Shown one piece after another: positions 15,303 to 21,918 of a stretch of DNA of 35,366 nucleotides. Source of the stretch: a virus; the IMG/VR virus record IMGVR_UViG_3300032093_000430, positions 1-35,366 of that record. One strand, written 5' to 3'. The translations under genes were made by a program, and so were the position numbers. The notes below the pieces were generated by a model that saw only the letters and a list, made by a program, of their open reading frames with translations, did no database searches and had not been told where the DNA came from. Within the stretch, counting starts at the first letter, position 1. Every line of letters starts with the position of its first letter.

Positions 15303-15700
15303 ACTGCGACGTCCTGCCCCTCTGCGATCTCGACGATAGCGACCTGACCTACATTCGTCGCCGGCTGACGAAGCCGGGCAGCGACTTCCACAAGAAGTTG
15401 CGGCGCGGCGAACTCGAAGGCCAGATCGCCATCGTTCGCGACCAGGGCGAGATCATCGGCTGGGCCAGGACGGAGCCGTGGGTGGACTGCTCCGGCGACG
15501 GCTGGGACACGCTGGAGGCGTTCGTGGCCGAGGAGTACCGGCATCGAGGCATCGCCTCGTTCGCCGCCTGCGGGCTGGAGGCGACCGGCTGCCTGGGAAC
15601 GCTGGTCGCCGTGTTTCATCCGGCGATGTATATCGTCGGCACGCGGGCCGGCATCAGGGTGACGCTTTTCTCCAGGGGAGAGGCGTGGGTTCAGGCGTGA
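15299..15700 (+). CDS. GNAT-like acetyltransferase domain protein
   Basis: 133 residues from ATG 15299. The central GWARTEPW, then TLEAFVAEEYRHRGIASFAACG, corresponds to strands beta3-beta4 and the RxxGI/A acetyl-CoA loop (YRHRGIA) of GNAT enzymes. The rest is short for the family and the N-terminal helix is partly replaced. Phage GNATs can modify host or phage proteins; the substrate here is unknown. Moderate confidence in fold, low in activity. Confidence 0.68.
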   Translation: MNCDVLPLCDLDDSDLTYIRRRLTKPGSDFHKKLRRGELEGQIAIVRDQGEIIGWARTEPWVDCSGDGWDTLEAFVAEEYRHRGIASFAACGLEATGCLGTLVAVFHPAMYIVGTRAGIRVTLFSRGEAWVQA

Positions 15701-15909
15701 CCGAAGACGAGAAACTCGAAGTTGCGGAGCGTCTGCTGCGGATGCAGTCGATGCTTCGTGACGTCGTGGACGCCTGCAATGCGCACGCCGAGATATGCAA
15801 GACGCTTGGCGAGCCTGGCCTTGCGTTTGCTTCGTTTATGGTCGGCGAGTCGATCAGCGCCTTCTCGAAGGCTGTCGTGCGGTACAGCAAGACTGCCCTT
15901 GACGAGTAG
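15697..15909 (+). CDS. small helical protein, 70 aa
   Basis: Predicted from GTG 15697 (GTGA overlap with the GNAT-like stop); GTG 15685 is an alternative that has the better-spaced GGGGAG. The protein is helical (EKLEVAERLLRMQSMLRDVVDACNAH) with scattered cysteines and no known motif. Its TAG stop is the first half of the repeated dyad AGTAGGCTACT (15905-15915). Confidence 0.6.
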   Translation: MTEDEKLEVAERLLRMQSMLRDVVDACNAHAEICKTLGEPGLAFASFMVGESISAFSKAVVRYSKTALDE

Positions 15910-15971
15910 GCTACTGCCCCCGACAATCTGCCACCGTTGGTTCCCTTCCCTTCCCTTCTAGGAGTCCTGCC

Positions 15972-16256
15972 ATGAAGAGCATCCTGCTCGCCATTGCCTT
16001 GGCCGCGTCGGCGGCCACCGGCTACGCCCAGACGGTCATCGTCGTCCCCGCCCAGGTCGAGGCCGAGGAGATGGCCCGCACCGGCATCTTCGGCCACCGT
16101 GGCCGCCAAGGCCGCTGCCGCGAGGGCATCGGCTTCTCGACGAGGTCTGCGGACGACGCCATCCGTCGCTGCTGCTTCTTCGGCCAACTGACGCCGCGTG
16201 AGATCGGCGTGGCGCAGGGGCGTCGCGGGTTCTACGCCGTCATTCGCTACTGGTGA
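15972..16256 (+). CDS. small secreted cysteine-containing protein
   Basis: 94 residues. Residues 1-19 are a Sec signal peptide (KSILLAIALAASAATGYAQ) with cleavage likely after AQ or YA. The mature part contains RCREGIGFSTRSADDAIRRCCFFGQ and PREIGVAQGRRGFYAV, a pattern I associate with small exported proteins of planctomycetes and their elements. Four cysteines could form disulphides outside the cytoplasm. AGGAG upstream. TTGACG (15899) and GACAAT, 17 bases apart, may be the promoter. Exported small proteins in phages can modify the host surface; actual role unknown. Confidence 0.78.
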   Translation: MKSILLAIALAASAATGYAQTVIVVPAQVEAEEMARTGIFGHRGRQGRCREGIGFSTRSADDAIRRCCFFGQLTPREIGVAQGRRGFYAVIRYW

Positions 16257-16260
16257 ACAC

Positions 16261-16677
16261 ATGGACCGACGAGGATTCCTCGCTCGCCTGACTGCCGCAG
16301 CCGCCGGGATGGCGGCTGCGGCTAAGTCGGGCGGCATCGTGGTTGCGGCTCCGGCTGTGGCTCCGATCCGCAGCCGCCGTCTTCCTGATGCGCAGCAGCA
16401 AGTCATCGACATCTTGCGTGAGTGCCGCGTTGTAGGCGTAGGCCGAACGGGAGGATGCCTCGACGGGCCGACTCGGTACACGATCACCTATCGCCAAAGA
16501 GCCGCTGTCGGCCTCGACGATGGTGACGAACCGTTGCCGTACTGCAACCTGTCGCACCATCAGATTCTTGACGTCGGGTCGCCTGTTTCAATCGCCGTGC
16601 AGGACATCGGCTTGATGGCGGAATCGCCGCATATCGGCCGAATCCTCGAAGTGGAGGTCATCTGGTACTTGCCATGA
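16261..16677 (+). CDS. Tat-exported protein of unknown function
   Basis: 138 residues from ATG 16261, four bases after the previous stop. The N-terminus MDRRGFLARLTAAAAGMAAAA is a textbook twin-arginine signal (RRGFL plus alanine-rich h-region), implying export of a folded protein. The mature domain ends in EVEVIWYLP and has alternating beta-like segments and several histidines (LSHHQI). No known family. It overlaps the next membrane-protein gene by four bases, giving a three-gene envelope module with the secreted protein upstream. Confidence 0.75.
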   Translation: MDRRGFLARLTAAAAGMAAAAKSGGIVVAAPAVAPIRSRRLPDAQQQVIDILRECRVVGVGRTGGCLDGPTRYTITYRQRAAVGLDDGDEPLPYCNLSHHQILDVGSPVSIAVQDIGLMAESPHIGRILEVEVIWYLP

Positions 16678-16895
16678 ACAGCAAAGAAGACTTCGCCGCG
16701 CTGGTGTTCACGCTCCTGGCGACCATCCTGCTCGGCACGCTGGCGATCTTCGCCTCGGCGTTCATCGTGCAACTTGGCTGGAACTGGTCGATGCCGCAGT
16801 TGTTCGGACTGCCGGAGGCGTCGTTTCGCAGTGCAATTGGTCTGTCACTGCTCGCGTGGGCAGTGAGGTTGTCGGTGAAAGTCTCGAAGGAGTGA
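16674..16895 (+). CDS. two-helix integral membrane protein, 73 aa
   Basis: ATG 16674 in an ATGA overlap. Two hydrophobic spans, roughly residues 8-32 (ALVFTLLATILLGTLAIFASAFIV) and 53-68, joined by a short loop, give a helical hairpin. Holins of class II have this shape, but the gene sits with exported proteins rather than a lysin, so the call stays general. Confidence 0.7.
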   Translation: MNSKEDFAALVFTLLATILLGTLAIFASAFIVQLGWNWSMPQLFGLPEASFRSAIGLSLLAWAVRLSVKVSKE

Positions 16896-16899
16896 GAAG

Positions 16900-17250
16900 A
16901 TGCAGAAGTTGAATGTCGATGTCGTGGAACTGTTTCGCCTGTGGCGGTCGCCGCTTCGTAACGACGAACTGGCCGACGCCCTCGGTTGTCCGCGTGGGAG
17001 CCTCCACTACCTGGCGGCTCGGTACAAGTTGCCGAAGCGGACGCCGGAACTGTGGGCGAAGCGGACTGGCGCCAAGCAGGCGCTGCCGACGCCGCAGGAG
17101 ATCGCGGAGCGGTGTGCCGCCATCCGCGCCACCTGGAGCGAGGAGGAGACGGAGCGGAGGCGTGTCGGCAAGCGGACGAAGTCGTGGCAGATGCCGGCGT
17201 ATGCCTTTGCTCGTCGAGACGTCGCGTTCGTCGAAATTAATCTGGACTGA
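16900..17250 (+). CDS. helix-turn-helix protein with a PTPEEI...IRATWS motif
   Basis: 116 residues; AAGGAG is located a few bases before ATG 16900. Residues about 20-45 (NDELADALGCPRGSLHYLAARYKLP) form a helix-turn-helix. The second half, LPTPQEIAERCAAIRATWSEEETERRR, closely resembles the C-terminus of the protein at 22772-23104 (LPSPEEI--EC-KIRAGWS--ER--RR), where it also follows a helix-turn-helix-like segment. The shared module may contact a common partner, perhaps RNA polymerase. Candidate transcriptional regulator. Confidence 0.72.
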   Translation: MQKLNVDVVELFRLWRSPLRNDELADALGCPRGSLHYLAARYKLPKRTPELWAKRTGAKQALPTPQEIAERCAAIRATWSEEETERRRVGKRTKSWQMPAYAFARRDVAFVEINLD

Positions 17251-17279
17251 AGCCTACAGATCGGGATAATAAGCCATGA

Positions 17280-17570
17280 ATGAAACCGCCACTGGAAAAG
17301 ACGATTGTTGCCAAGGTCATCGCCGCCGCGAAGGCGCGGGGGTGGTGGGCGATGAAGAATCACGGGTCCGGCTACAGCGTTGCGGGGCTGCCCGACATCC
17401 TTGTGATCAAGGAGGGTCGGGCGGCCTGGATGGAAGCGAAGCGGCCAGGCGAGGAGCCGACGCGGATACAGGAGCATCGAATGCGGGAGTTGGCGGCAGC
17501 CGGCTGCCCCGTTGCGGTGGTCAGGTCTGCGGGCGACGCGATCGAGTTTCTGGAGCAGATTTCCGGCTGA
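17280..17570 (+). CDS. VRR-NUC domain nuclease
   Basis: 96 residues, the usual size of a stand-alone phage VRR-NUC. The catalytic core is visible: E6 in the first helix, GLPDILV with D39, and WMEAKRP with E52 and K54 (D...ExK). These PD-(D/E)XK-like enzymes cut branched DNA or act as partners of helicases. ATG 17280 is used; an ATG four bases earlier opens a different frame with no family resemblance. The ribosome-binding site is weak. Confidence 0.88.
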   Translation: MKPPLEKTIVAKVIAAAKARGWWAMKNHGSGYSVAGLPDILVIKEGRAAWMEAKRPGEEPTRIQEHRMRELAAAGCPVAVVRSAGDAIEFLEQISG

Positions 17571-17593
17571 CCTCCGACGAGGTGGCGGCGCTC

Positions 17594-17695
17594 ATGCACT
17601 TCGCCGGCGCCGAGTGGACGGTGCGGGTGTGGGAGCCAGACAAGGTCATCGGCCGGCTCATCGACCGGATGCCTGATTGGATGTTCGAGGAATGA
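17594..17695 (+). CDS. very small protein, 33 aa
   Basis: ATG 17594 (or in-frame GTG 17582) to TGA 17695. The product ends RLIDRMPDWMFEE. The stop makes a perfect ATGA overlap with the next, better-supported gene, and GAGGTGG precedes it, so translation is likely. Function unknown. Confidence 0.5.
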   Translation: MHFAGAEWTVRVWEPDKVIGRLIDRMPDWMFEE

Positions 17696-17904
17696 CGCTG
17701 CCGCAGCCAACGCCCAAGCCCGACTGGATGGACCGCCCGTACTGGGTCGATCCGCCGAGCGGCTGGCGTTACGGGTTCCCAAAACTGTACGACCCGGCGA
17801 AGGACGGCCCGATGCGGGCGTGGATGATCTCACAAGGCTACCCAAAGGCGCTTGCCGACAAGGGGCTGAACTGTACTTTCACGGCGACGGAGGGGACGGC
17901 ATGA
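17692..17904 (+). CDS. small conserved phage protein (WVDPPSGWRYGFPK family), 70 aa
   Basis: From ATG 17692. The stretch PYWVDPPSGWRYGFPKLYD followed by WMISQGYPKAL is a family I recognise from many phages and prophages (W-DPPSGWRYGFP). Its function is not established. A TGA at 17902 overlaps an ATG that opens only an eight-codon frame. Confidence 0.8.
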   Translation: MTLPQPTPKPDWMDRPYWVDPPSGWRYGFPKLYDPAKDGPMRAWMISQGYPKALADKGLNCTFTATEGTA

Positions 17905-17942
17905 CTGACCGCGACCACTTCGCATAACCGAAAGGACATTAG

Positions 17943-18167
17943 ATGCCCAACAAGACGCAGCCCGGAATCACAAAAGCCGACATTACATCGTTTCGCGTAC
18001 TGATCGACCTTCATCGACAAGCACATTCCGTCAGGCAGAAGGTGTGTCGCAAACTGAAATGCGACCTGTTTGACCTAGACGAATGGGCTGACCGTCTCGG
18101 CAAGCGACCGACCGTCACCGACGAGGACATCTGCTTTGCGATGGGGAGGCTGACGTATGACGAGTGA
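17943..18167 (+). CDS. hypothetical protein, 74 aa
   Basis: ATG 17943 after AAAGGA. Helical and charged; no named motif. It contains two cysteines (KVCRKLKC). It overlaps the next gene by 11 bases. From here the GC content drops relative to the replication block, marking the start of the accessory island. Confidence 0.65.
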   Translation: MPNKTQPGITKADITSFRVLIDLHRQAHSVRQKVCRKLKCDLFDLDEWADRLGKRPTVTDEDICFAMGRLTYDE

Positions 18168-19188
18168 GACGCTCCGCGACCACTTCTCCGCAGCGGCGTT
18201 GACGGGGTTTGCAAGCCAACTCCGTTCCAATTACGGCAGCGTGCTGACGCTGACGGCGAAGCAGTGCTACGAACTGGCCGACGCGATGCTCCGCGAGCGG
18301 GAGCGAACTTCGGTGGGTGTGGCCGGGATGGACCCGGTGGCTGATCGTAAATCAGCCGCTACTCCTGGGGCGTGCGCAAGCCCTTGTAGCCAGCCGTTCG
18401 ATTCGGCCCCCATCACTCACGACGCCGCGCCGGCGGCGAGAGCCGACTCGCCCGATGAACGTCCGCCACATGCGGTGTCAGCAGGGGGGACTCCGTCTGC
18501 TGCTAGTCGGGATGGCGGCACCGGCGATACACAGGAGATTGCGGCTTTCCGGCGGTTCGTCGGTGAGGTGATGAACTGGATCAGCGAGGCGACAGGCTTC
18601 CTGCACGACGACGTTTTGCGGACGGACGATGCGCGTGACATCATCACCGACGCCTGCTCGCGGTGTTGGGATGCGTTCGACCGCATCGCCCCCACAGACC
18701 ATGGAGCCTCGCCGGAGGCTAGAGCCAGCGGTGAGTCGGTCGTTCCACAACCGACACCGCGCGGAGACAGCGACCGCACAGATAAAGCGGCACCGCGACC
18801 CTCCGAAGGCACCGGCGATACACCCGCCACGCACGCTACACCTCCGCAGGGCAGTGAGCCGCGCGAGGGTACGGAGCCGGAGGCGTGGGCGGTCTGCACT
18901 CCAAACGATGGCAATTGGTCGCCATGTTTTTTCCATGAGCCGCACGCACAGCGTTGCGCAAACGCGATTTTTGGGTCGAAAAACATCGTCCCGCTCTACC
19001 GCCAGCCGCCGTGTCAAGGTGTGTCGCGAAAAAACTGGACGCTTACCGACGCGGAGGCTGAGACGCTCCGCGAGTTGCGAGACGAGGCGGCGCAGTACGC
19101 CGACGAGATTGGCCTGTGTGCGTCTGAGGTTAAGGTGAGGCAGCGAATTATCGACGGCTTGCTGGAGCGAATGGGAGGTGGGAGATGA
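18157..19188 (+). CDS. mosaic phage protein with disordered middle
   Basis: 343 residues. The N-terminal ~55 residues (LRDHFSAAALTGF ... CYELADAML) match a small domain common at the start of prophage and phage proteins. Residues about 60-125 and 185-250 are disordered, rich in A, P, T and G, and the second contains repeated TPPQG/EGTE-like stretches. Between them lies a helical cysteine-containing unit. Near residue 250, AWAVCTPNDGNWSPCFF ... NIVPLYRQPP matches a phage module of the form WAV...S.F...A...IVPLY. It looks assembled from several accessory domains. GGGGAGG upstream of ATG 18157. Function unknown. Confidence 0.72.
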   Translation: MTSETLRDHFSAAALTGFASQLRSNYGSVLTLTAKQCYELADAMLRERERTSVGVAGMDPVADRKSAATPGACASPCSQPFDSAPITHDAAPAARADSPDERPPHAVSAGGTPSAASRDGGTGDTQEIAAFRRFVGEVMNWISEATGFLHDDVLRTDDARDIITDACSRCWDAFDRIAPTDHGASPEARASGESVVPQPTPRGDSDRTDKAAPRPSEGTGDTPATHATPPQGSEPREGTEPEAWAVCTPNDGNWSPCFFHEPHAQRCANAIFGSKNIVPLYRQPPCQGVSRKNWTLTDAEAETLRELRDEAAQYADEIGLCASEVKVRQRIIDGLLERMGGGR

Positions 19189-19409
19189 GCGAGCGAATAG
19201 CGTTGGAGCAAGAGATCGCAGACCTGCGGTTCGCCCTGCGGCAGGCGACTGACCGCGCTAGTCTCGCAGAGGTTAAATGCAGGCAGTTGTTGGCGGCTGG
19301 GAGGCTCACCGACGCGGAGCGGGAGGCGATAGCGCTGGCGGCAGAGACTTGGGTGTGTAAGCCAAAACTGAGGGCCACGCTTCGCGGCTTGCTGGAGCGG
19401 ACGAAGTGA
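19185..19409 (+). CDS. short coiled-coil protein, 74 aa
   Basis: ATG 19185 (GGAGGTGGG upstream, ATGA overlap). Helical: IALEQEIADLRFALRQATDRASLAEVKCRQLL. Its GRLTDAEREAI...LLER segment echoes TLTDAEAETL...LLER at the end of the preceding protein, hinting at a local duplication. The stop is seven bases before attC-like site A. Confidence 0.65.
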   Translation: MSERIALEQEIADLRFALRQATDRASLAEVKCRQLLAAGRLTDAEREAIALAAETWVCKPKLRATLRGLLERTK

Positions 19410-19415
19410 CACCGA

Positions 19416-19463
19416 ACACGCAGGATCAGCGGCGGCGCAGCCGTCCGCTGCATCCGCTGGTTC
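19416..19463 (-). other. attC-like site A
   Basis: AAC (19416-19418) and GTT (19461-19463) bracket an imperfect hairpin. The right arm read on the minus strand is AACCAGCGGATGCAGCGGACGG; the left arm is the same but lacks the G in GATGC and the A in GGACGG. These two extrahelical bases occupy the same places in all three sites. The 7-mers adjoining AAC/GTT are degenerate. By the side carrying the extra bases the site reads in the canonical direction on the minus strand. Confidence 0.6.
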
Positions 19464-19497
19464 TGTGAGTGGTGATACGCAACTAAAGGAGTCTGGA

Positions 19498-19764
19498 ATG
19501 ATCTACAACGCAATCAAACGACGAGACTCTCTGATCGCTGGCTATGTCGAATCGCAGCGAGGGCTGGCGCAGTCTCTCAATCGGCAGAATGATGATTTCA
19601 CAGGCTGGCTGCGATGGCAGATTGAGAAACGGTCGATGCGGCTAGATACGATCCGGCTCATCGGCCGTGACGGCCTTGACGCGGAGGCGGCGAAGACCGC
19701 AGGCGAGGCGTCGGCGTTTGCCGAAGTGCTGGCCTACATCGAACGTGGTTGGAAAGGCGAGTAG
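19498..19764 (+). CDS. hypothetical protein of the first attC-bracketed cassette, 88 aa
   Basis: ATG 19498 after AAAGGAG. A helical protein with basic and aromatic residues (RGLAQSLNRQNDDFTGWLRWQIEKR) and an alanine-rich C-terminal half. No known family. It is flanked by attC-like sites A and B with 34 and 7 bases to spare, which is the arrangement of an integron gene cassette. Confidence 0.68.
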   Translation: MIYNAIKRRDSLIAGYVESQRGLAQSLNRQNDDFTGWLRWQIEKRSMRLDTIRLIGRDGLDAEAAKTAGEASAFAEVLAYIERGWKGE

Positions 19765-19771
19765 CACGCAT

Positions 19772-19851
19772 AACGCCAAAGATGAGCAGCGGCGAAACAA
19801 TGACTGACCACACCGAAGGACGACGCGAGCCGTCTGCTCCATCGTGTGGTT
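19772..19851 (-). other. attC-like site B
   Basis: AAC (19772-19774) within GCATAAC and GTT (19849-19851). Arms GATGAGCAGCGGC (left) and, on the minus strand, GATGGAGCAGACGGC (right) pair with one extra G and one extra A on the right arm, exactly as in sites A and C. The 30-base loop contains ATG 19800, the likely start of the next ORF. Length 80 bases. Confidence 0.65.
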
Positions 19852-20330
19852 CTCTCTTTTCCGCGATGGCAAGAAACACTGGAGACGAGATTTTCTTGTC
19901 GCAGAAAGACAAGGACGTTGCCGACATGGGCATGAAGGTGTCTTACGTCGGAAAGGTTTTTGTGGGCGTCCGCGAGCATCGCAAGGCCGTGGCTTCGATT
20001 GTCGCGGAGCGGAAAATCGGAAGAGCGTTGAAGAGTCGGGAGGCTATTGCGTTTCGTGATCGGAACCGGCTAAACCTGAGCCGCGAGAATGTGCTTGTGG
20101 TGTCGGTGCAGGCGCGAGCACGATACTCTGGGCCGCACAGAGGAACTTCTAGCCGCTACAAAGGCGTCTCGTGGCAGAAGGGCCGGCAAAAGTGGTACGC
20201 CCAAATAAGAATCGACGGGCGATCCAAGAACCTTGGGCGGTATGAACGCGAGGAGGATGCCGCAGCGGCCTATGACAAGGCGGTTCGGTCGCTGGGCATA
20301 GACATCGCGTACATGAATCTGGATCAGTGA
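19800..20330 (+). CDS. AP2-domain protein with degenerate HNH region
   Basis: 176 residues from ATG 19800; ATG 19866 is an alternative that would drop the part encoded by the attC arm (REPSAPSCGS). The C-terminal ~55 residues are an AP2 DNA-binding domain (SSRYKGVSW ... KWYAQIRIDGRSKNLGRYEREEDAAAAYDKAV). Before it, HRKAVASIVAERKIGRALKSREAIAFRDRNRLNLSRENV aligns with HNH homing nucleases (HR-VAE---GR-L---E-VHH-DG---NN---NL), but the catalytic HH is replaced by AF. So this is a homing-type protein that keeps DNA binding but has probably lost cleavage. Confidence 0.82.
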   Translation: MTDHTEGRREPSAPSCGSLFSAMARNTGDEIFLSQKDKDVADMGMKVSYVGKVFVGVREHRKAVASIVAERKIGRALKSREAIAFRDRNRLNLSRENVLVVSVQARARYSGPHRGTSSRYKGVSWQKGRQKWYAQIRIDGRSKNLGRYEREEDAAAAYDKAVRSLGIDIAYMNLDQ

Positions 20331-20333
20331 GAG

Positions 20334-20415
20334 AACGCCCGCGATCACCAGCGGCGAGGAGATGACATGAACAACGAAAACGAGACAGCCGAGCCGTCTG
20401 GTGCATCCGGTGGTT
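20334..20415 (-). other. attC-like site C
   Basis: AAC (20334-20336) and GTT (20413-20415, within GTTATGC, near the GTTRRRY consensus). Left arm GATCACCAGCGGC pairs with the right arm, which on the minus strand reads GATGCACCAGACGGC, again leaving one G and one A unpaired. The loop of about 40 bases includes GAGGAGATGACATG, the ribosome-binding site and start of the HNH gene. Length 82 bases, within the range of known attC sites. Confidence 0.68.
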
Positions 20416-20861
20416 ATGCCGCGCTGCTTCGCGACCCGCGATGGCAGCGGCGGCGGCTTCACATACTTCAGCGCGACGATTTCTGCTGCGCGGCCTGCGG
20501 CAACGGAGAATCGACGCTGCATGTTCACCACAAGAGATACAGCGGAAAGCCTTGGGAGGCTGCGGACGACGATCTCCAAACACTGTGCGAACAATGCCAC
20601 GCTGCGATTGGGCCGCACCCAAAGGGTGGCGTTTTCTACGAGTGGTGGATACTGGACGACGACAACAAAATGCTTTCCATCGCTTATGAGCATTGCCCGC
20701 TATGCGGCGATGCCAAGGATGCTAGCCACAGCGGGATCGTGGCGTTTTCGTGCGGCCACAGTTTCTACTTGTCAGAACTACACGGCACTGGGATTGAGAC
20801 GCAGTGGCAGGGAACACACCGGGACGCCGAGTGCGGACCACCTGCTTTTGTCATGGCATAA
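20367..20861 (+). CDS. HNH endonuclease
   Basis: 164 residues from ATG 20367, which lies in the loop of attC-like site C and has GAGGAG upstream. After an attC-encoded leader (AEPSGASGGY), YAALLRDPRWQRRRLHILQRDDFCCAACG and LHVHHKRYSG...LQTLCEQCH give a complete HNH domain: C41xxC44, H54, H55, C74xxC77, H78. A second part (HCPLCGD ... FSCGHSFYL) may be another zinc ribbon. It is a candidate homing or defence nuclease. The TAA stop runs into GCATAAC at 20857. Confidence 0.88.
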   Translation: MNNENETAEPSGASGGYAALLRDPRWQRRRLHILQRDDFCCAACGNGESTLHVHHKRYSGKPWEAADDDLQTLCEQCHAAIGPHPKGGVFYEWWILDDDNKMLSIAYEHCPLCGDAKDASHSGIVAFSCGHSFYLSELHGTGIETQWQGTHRDAECGPPAFVMA

Positions 20862-20949
20862 CCAGTAATTCTGCGGCCCCGTATAACACGCCGCGCCGCT
20901 TGCGATATTCACAACGTCCAGGCGGTTTCGCTGATTATCGGCTGCATAA
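20857..20949. other. possible degenerate fourth attC-like region
   Basis: The gap after the HNH gene has GCATAAC at both ends (20857 and 20943), GTATAAC near 20885, and a weak pairing of AACACGCC with GGCGGTT. The two-bulge stem of sites A-C is not present. It could be a decayed site; nothing else is seen in this gap. Confidence 0.25.
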
Positions 20950-20968
20950 CATGAAAGGATTATCAACG

Positions 20969-21298
20969 ATGCTAACTGTCGCAAGCGCACTCAACTGGCG
21001 GTGGAACAGCCTCGTCTACTGGATGCACGACGCTGCCACGCGCACCGGCATAGGCTGGCTGGTGAGCCTGAGCATTTGGGCCTACGACCACCTGACATGG
21101 CGGCTGCCCGATGCGTGGCAACTCGTCTGCGGCGTGCCGCTGGCGGAATACACGCTGCGGCATGAGTTGGAGATGGCGAGGCATCAGGCTCGGTGGTACG
21201 CGAACTATGCCTTTGATCTGCAATGTGAGTTGCTTGCCTCGAAGCCTGTCGGCGGCGAGCGCAAGAAGAAGAAGCACAAGCACTGGAGTAACAAATGA
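20969..21298 (+). CDS. hypothetical protein, 109 aa, basic C-terminus
   Basis: ATG 20969 is chosen because AAAGGA lies nine bases upstream; ATG 20951 is in frame. The protein is rich in tryptophan (NWRWNSLVYW, HLTWRLPDAW) with amphipathic segments that may sit at a membrane, and ends in a lysine-rich tail (RKKKKHKHW). No known family. Overlaps the methyltransferase start by four bases. Confidence 0.6.
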   Translation: MLTVASALNWRWNSLVYWMHDAATRTGIGWLVSLSIWAYDHLTWRLPDAWQLVCGVPLAEYTLRHELEMARHQARWYANYAFDLQCELLASKPVGGERKKKKHKHWSNK

Positions 21299-21918
21299 CT
21301 GAAGAGACCTGGCTTCTCCCGTACATCGAACAGTCGGCCGGCGGCCTGGCGTTCGACATTGGCGCGAACGTGGGCGAGGTGACGGCCGCAATCGCCGAGC
21401 ACTTCGAGGGCGTCCTGGCCGTGGAGCCGGACCCGCGGGCGTTCAAAGACCTCGCGTCCTCGGCGGCCAAGAACGTCCTGTGCCAGCATGGCGCCGCCGC
21501 GGCGAGGAATGGGGCCACCGACCTCCTGCTGCGACCTAACTCGGTGCAGTCGTCGCTTCTGGAGGAGCACCCGATCGGGGCCGGCGATCAGACGGAGGCG
21601 CCGGTGATCGAGCGCGTCGGCGTCAACACCTACACGCTCGACTTCCTGCTATTCATCGCCCGCCAGCGTTTCGGCGATCTGCCGTTGACGTTCATCAAGG
21701 TGGACGTCGAGGGCTTCGAGGGCGACGTGCTCGCCGGGGCTACAGACCCCGTATTCAGGAGCGTGCGGTGGCTGATTGAGATCCACGACCGCGAGCGTGA
21801 GGTCGGCCTGGAGTTGCAGCGGATGGGCTACGACGACATCGAGATCATCCCGCACCCGCACAAGGGGGCGCATCCGAAGCACTTCTGGGTGTATGCGGAG
21901 CCGATGAAGACCAAATGA
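21295..21918 (+). CDS. FkbM-family methyltransferase
   Basis: 207 residues. SAM-binding motif I is FDIGANVGEVT (about 18-28), motif II is VEPDPRAF, and FIKVDVEGFEGDVLAGA (about 136-150) is the FkbM signature. The family O- or N-methylates sugars and small molecules. It is coupled by ATGA to a glycosyltransferase-like gene, so the pair probably makes a methylated glycan, for instance on a virion protein or the host surface. Confidence 0.87.
   Translation: MTEETWLLPYIEQSAGGLAFDIGANVGEVTAAIAEHFEGVLAVEPDPRAFKDLASSAAKNVLCQHGAAAARNGATDLLLRPNSVQSSLLEEHPIGAGDQTEAPVIERVGVNTYTLDFLLFIARQRFGDLPLTFIKVDVEGFEGDVLAGATDPVFRSVRWLIEIHDREREVGLELQRMGYDDIEIIPHPHKGAHPKHFWVYAEPMKTK

Noticed and set aside
17901-17927. 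Eight-codon frame overlapping the stop at 17904
   Set aside because: Too short to call; it may be a leader peptide or chance.
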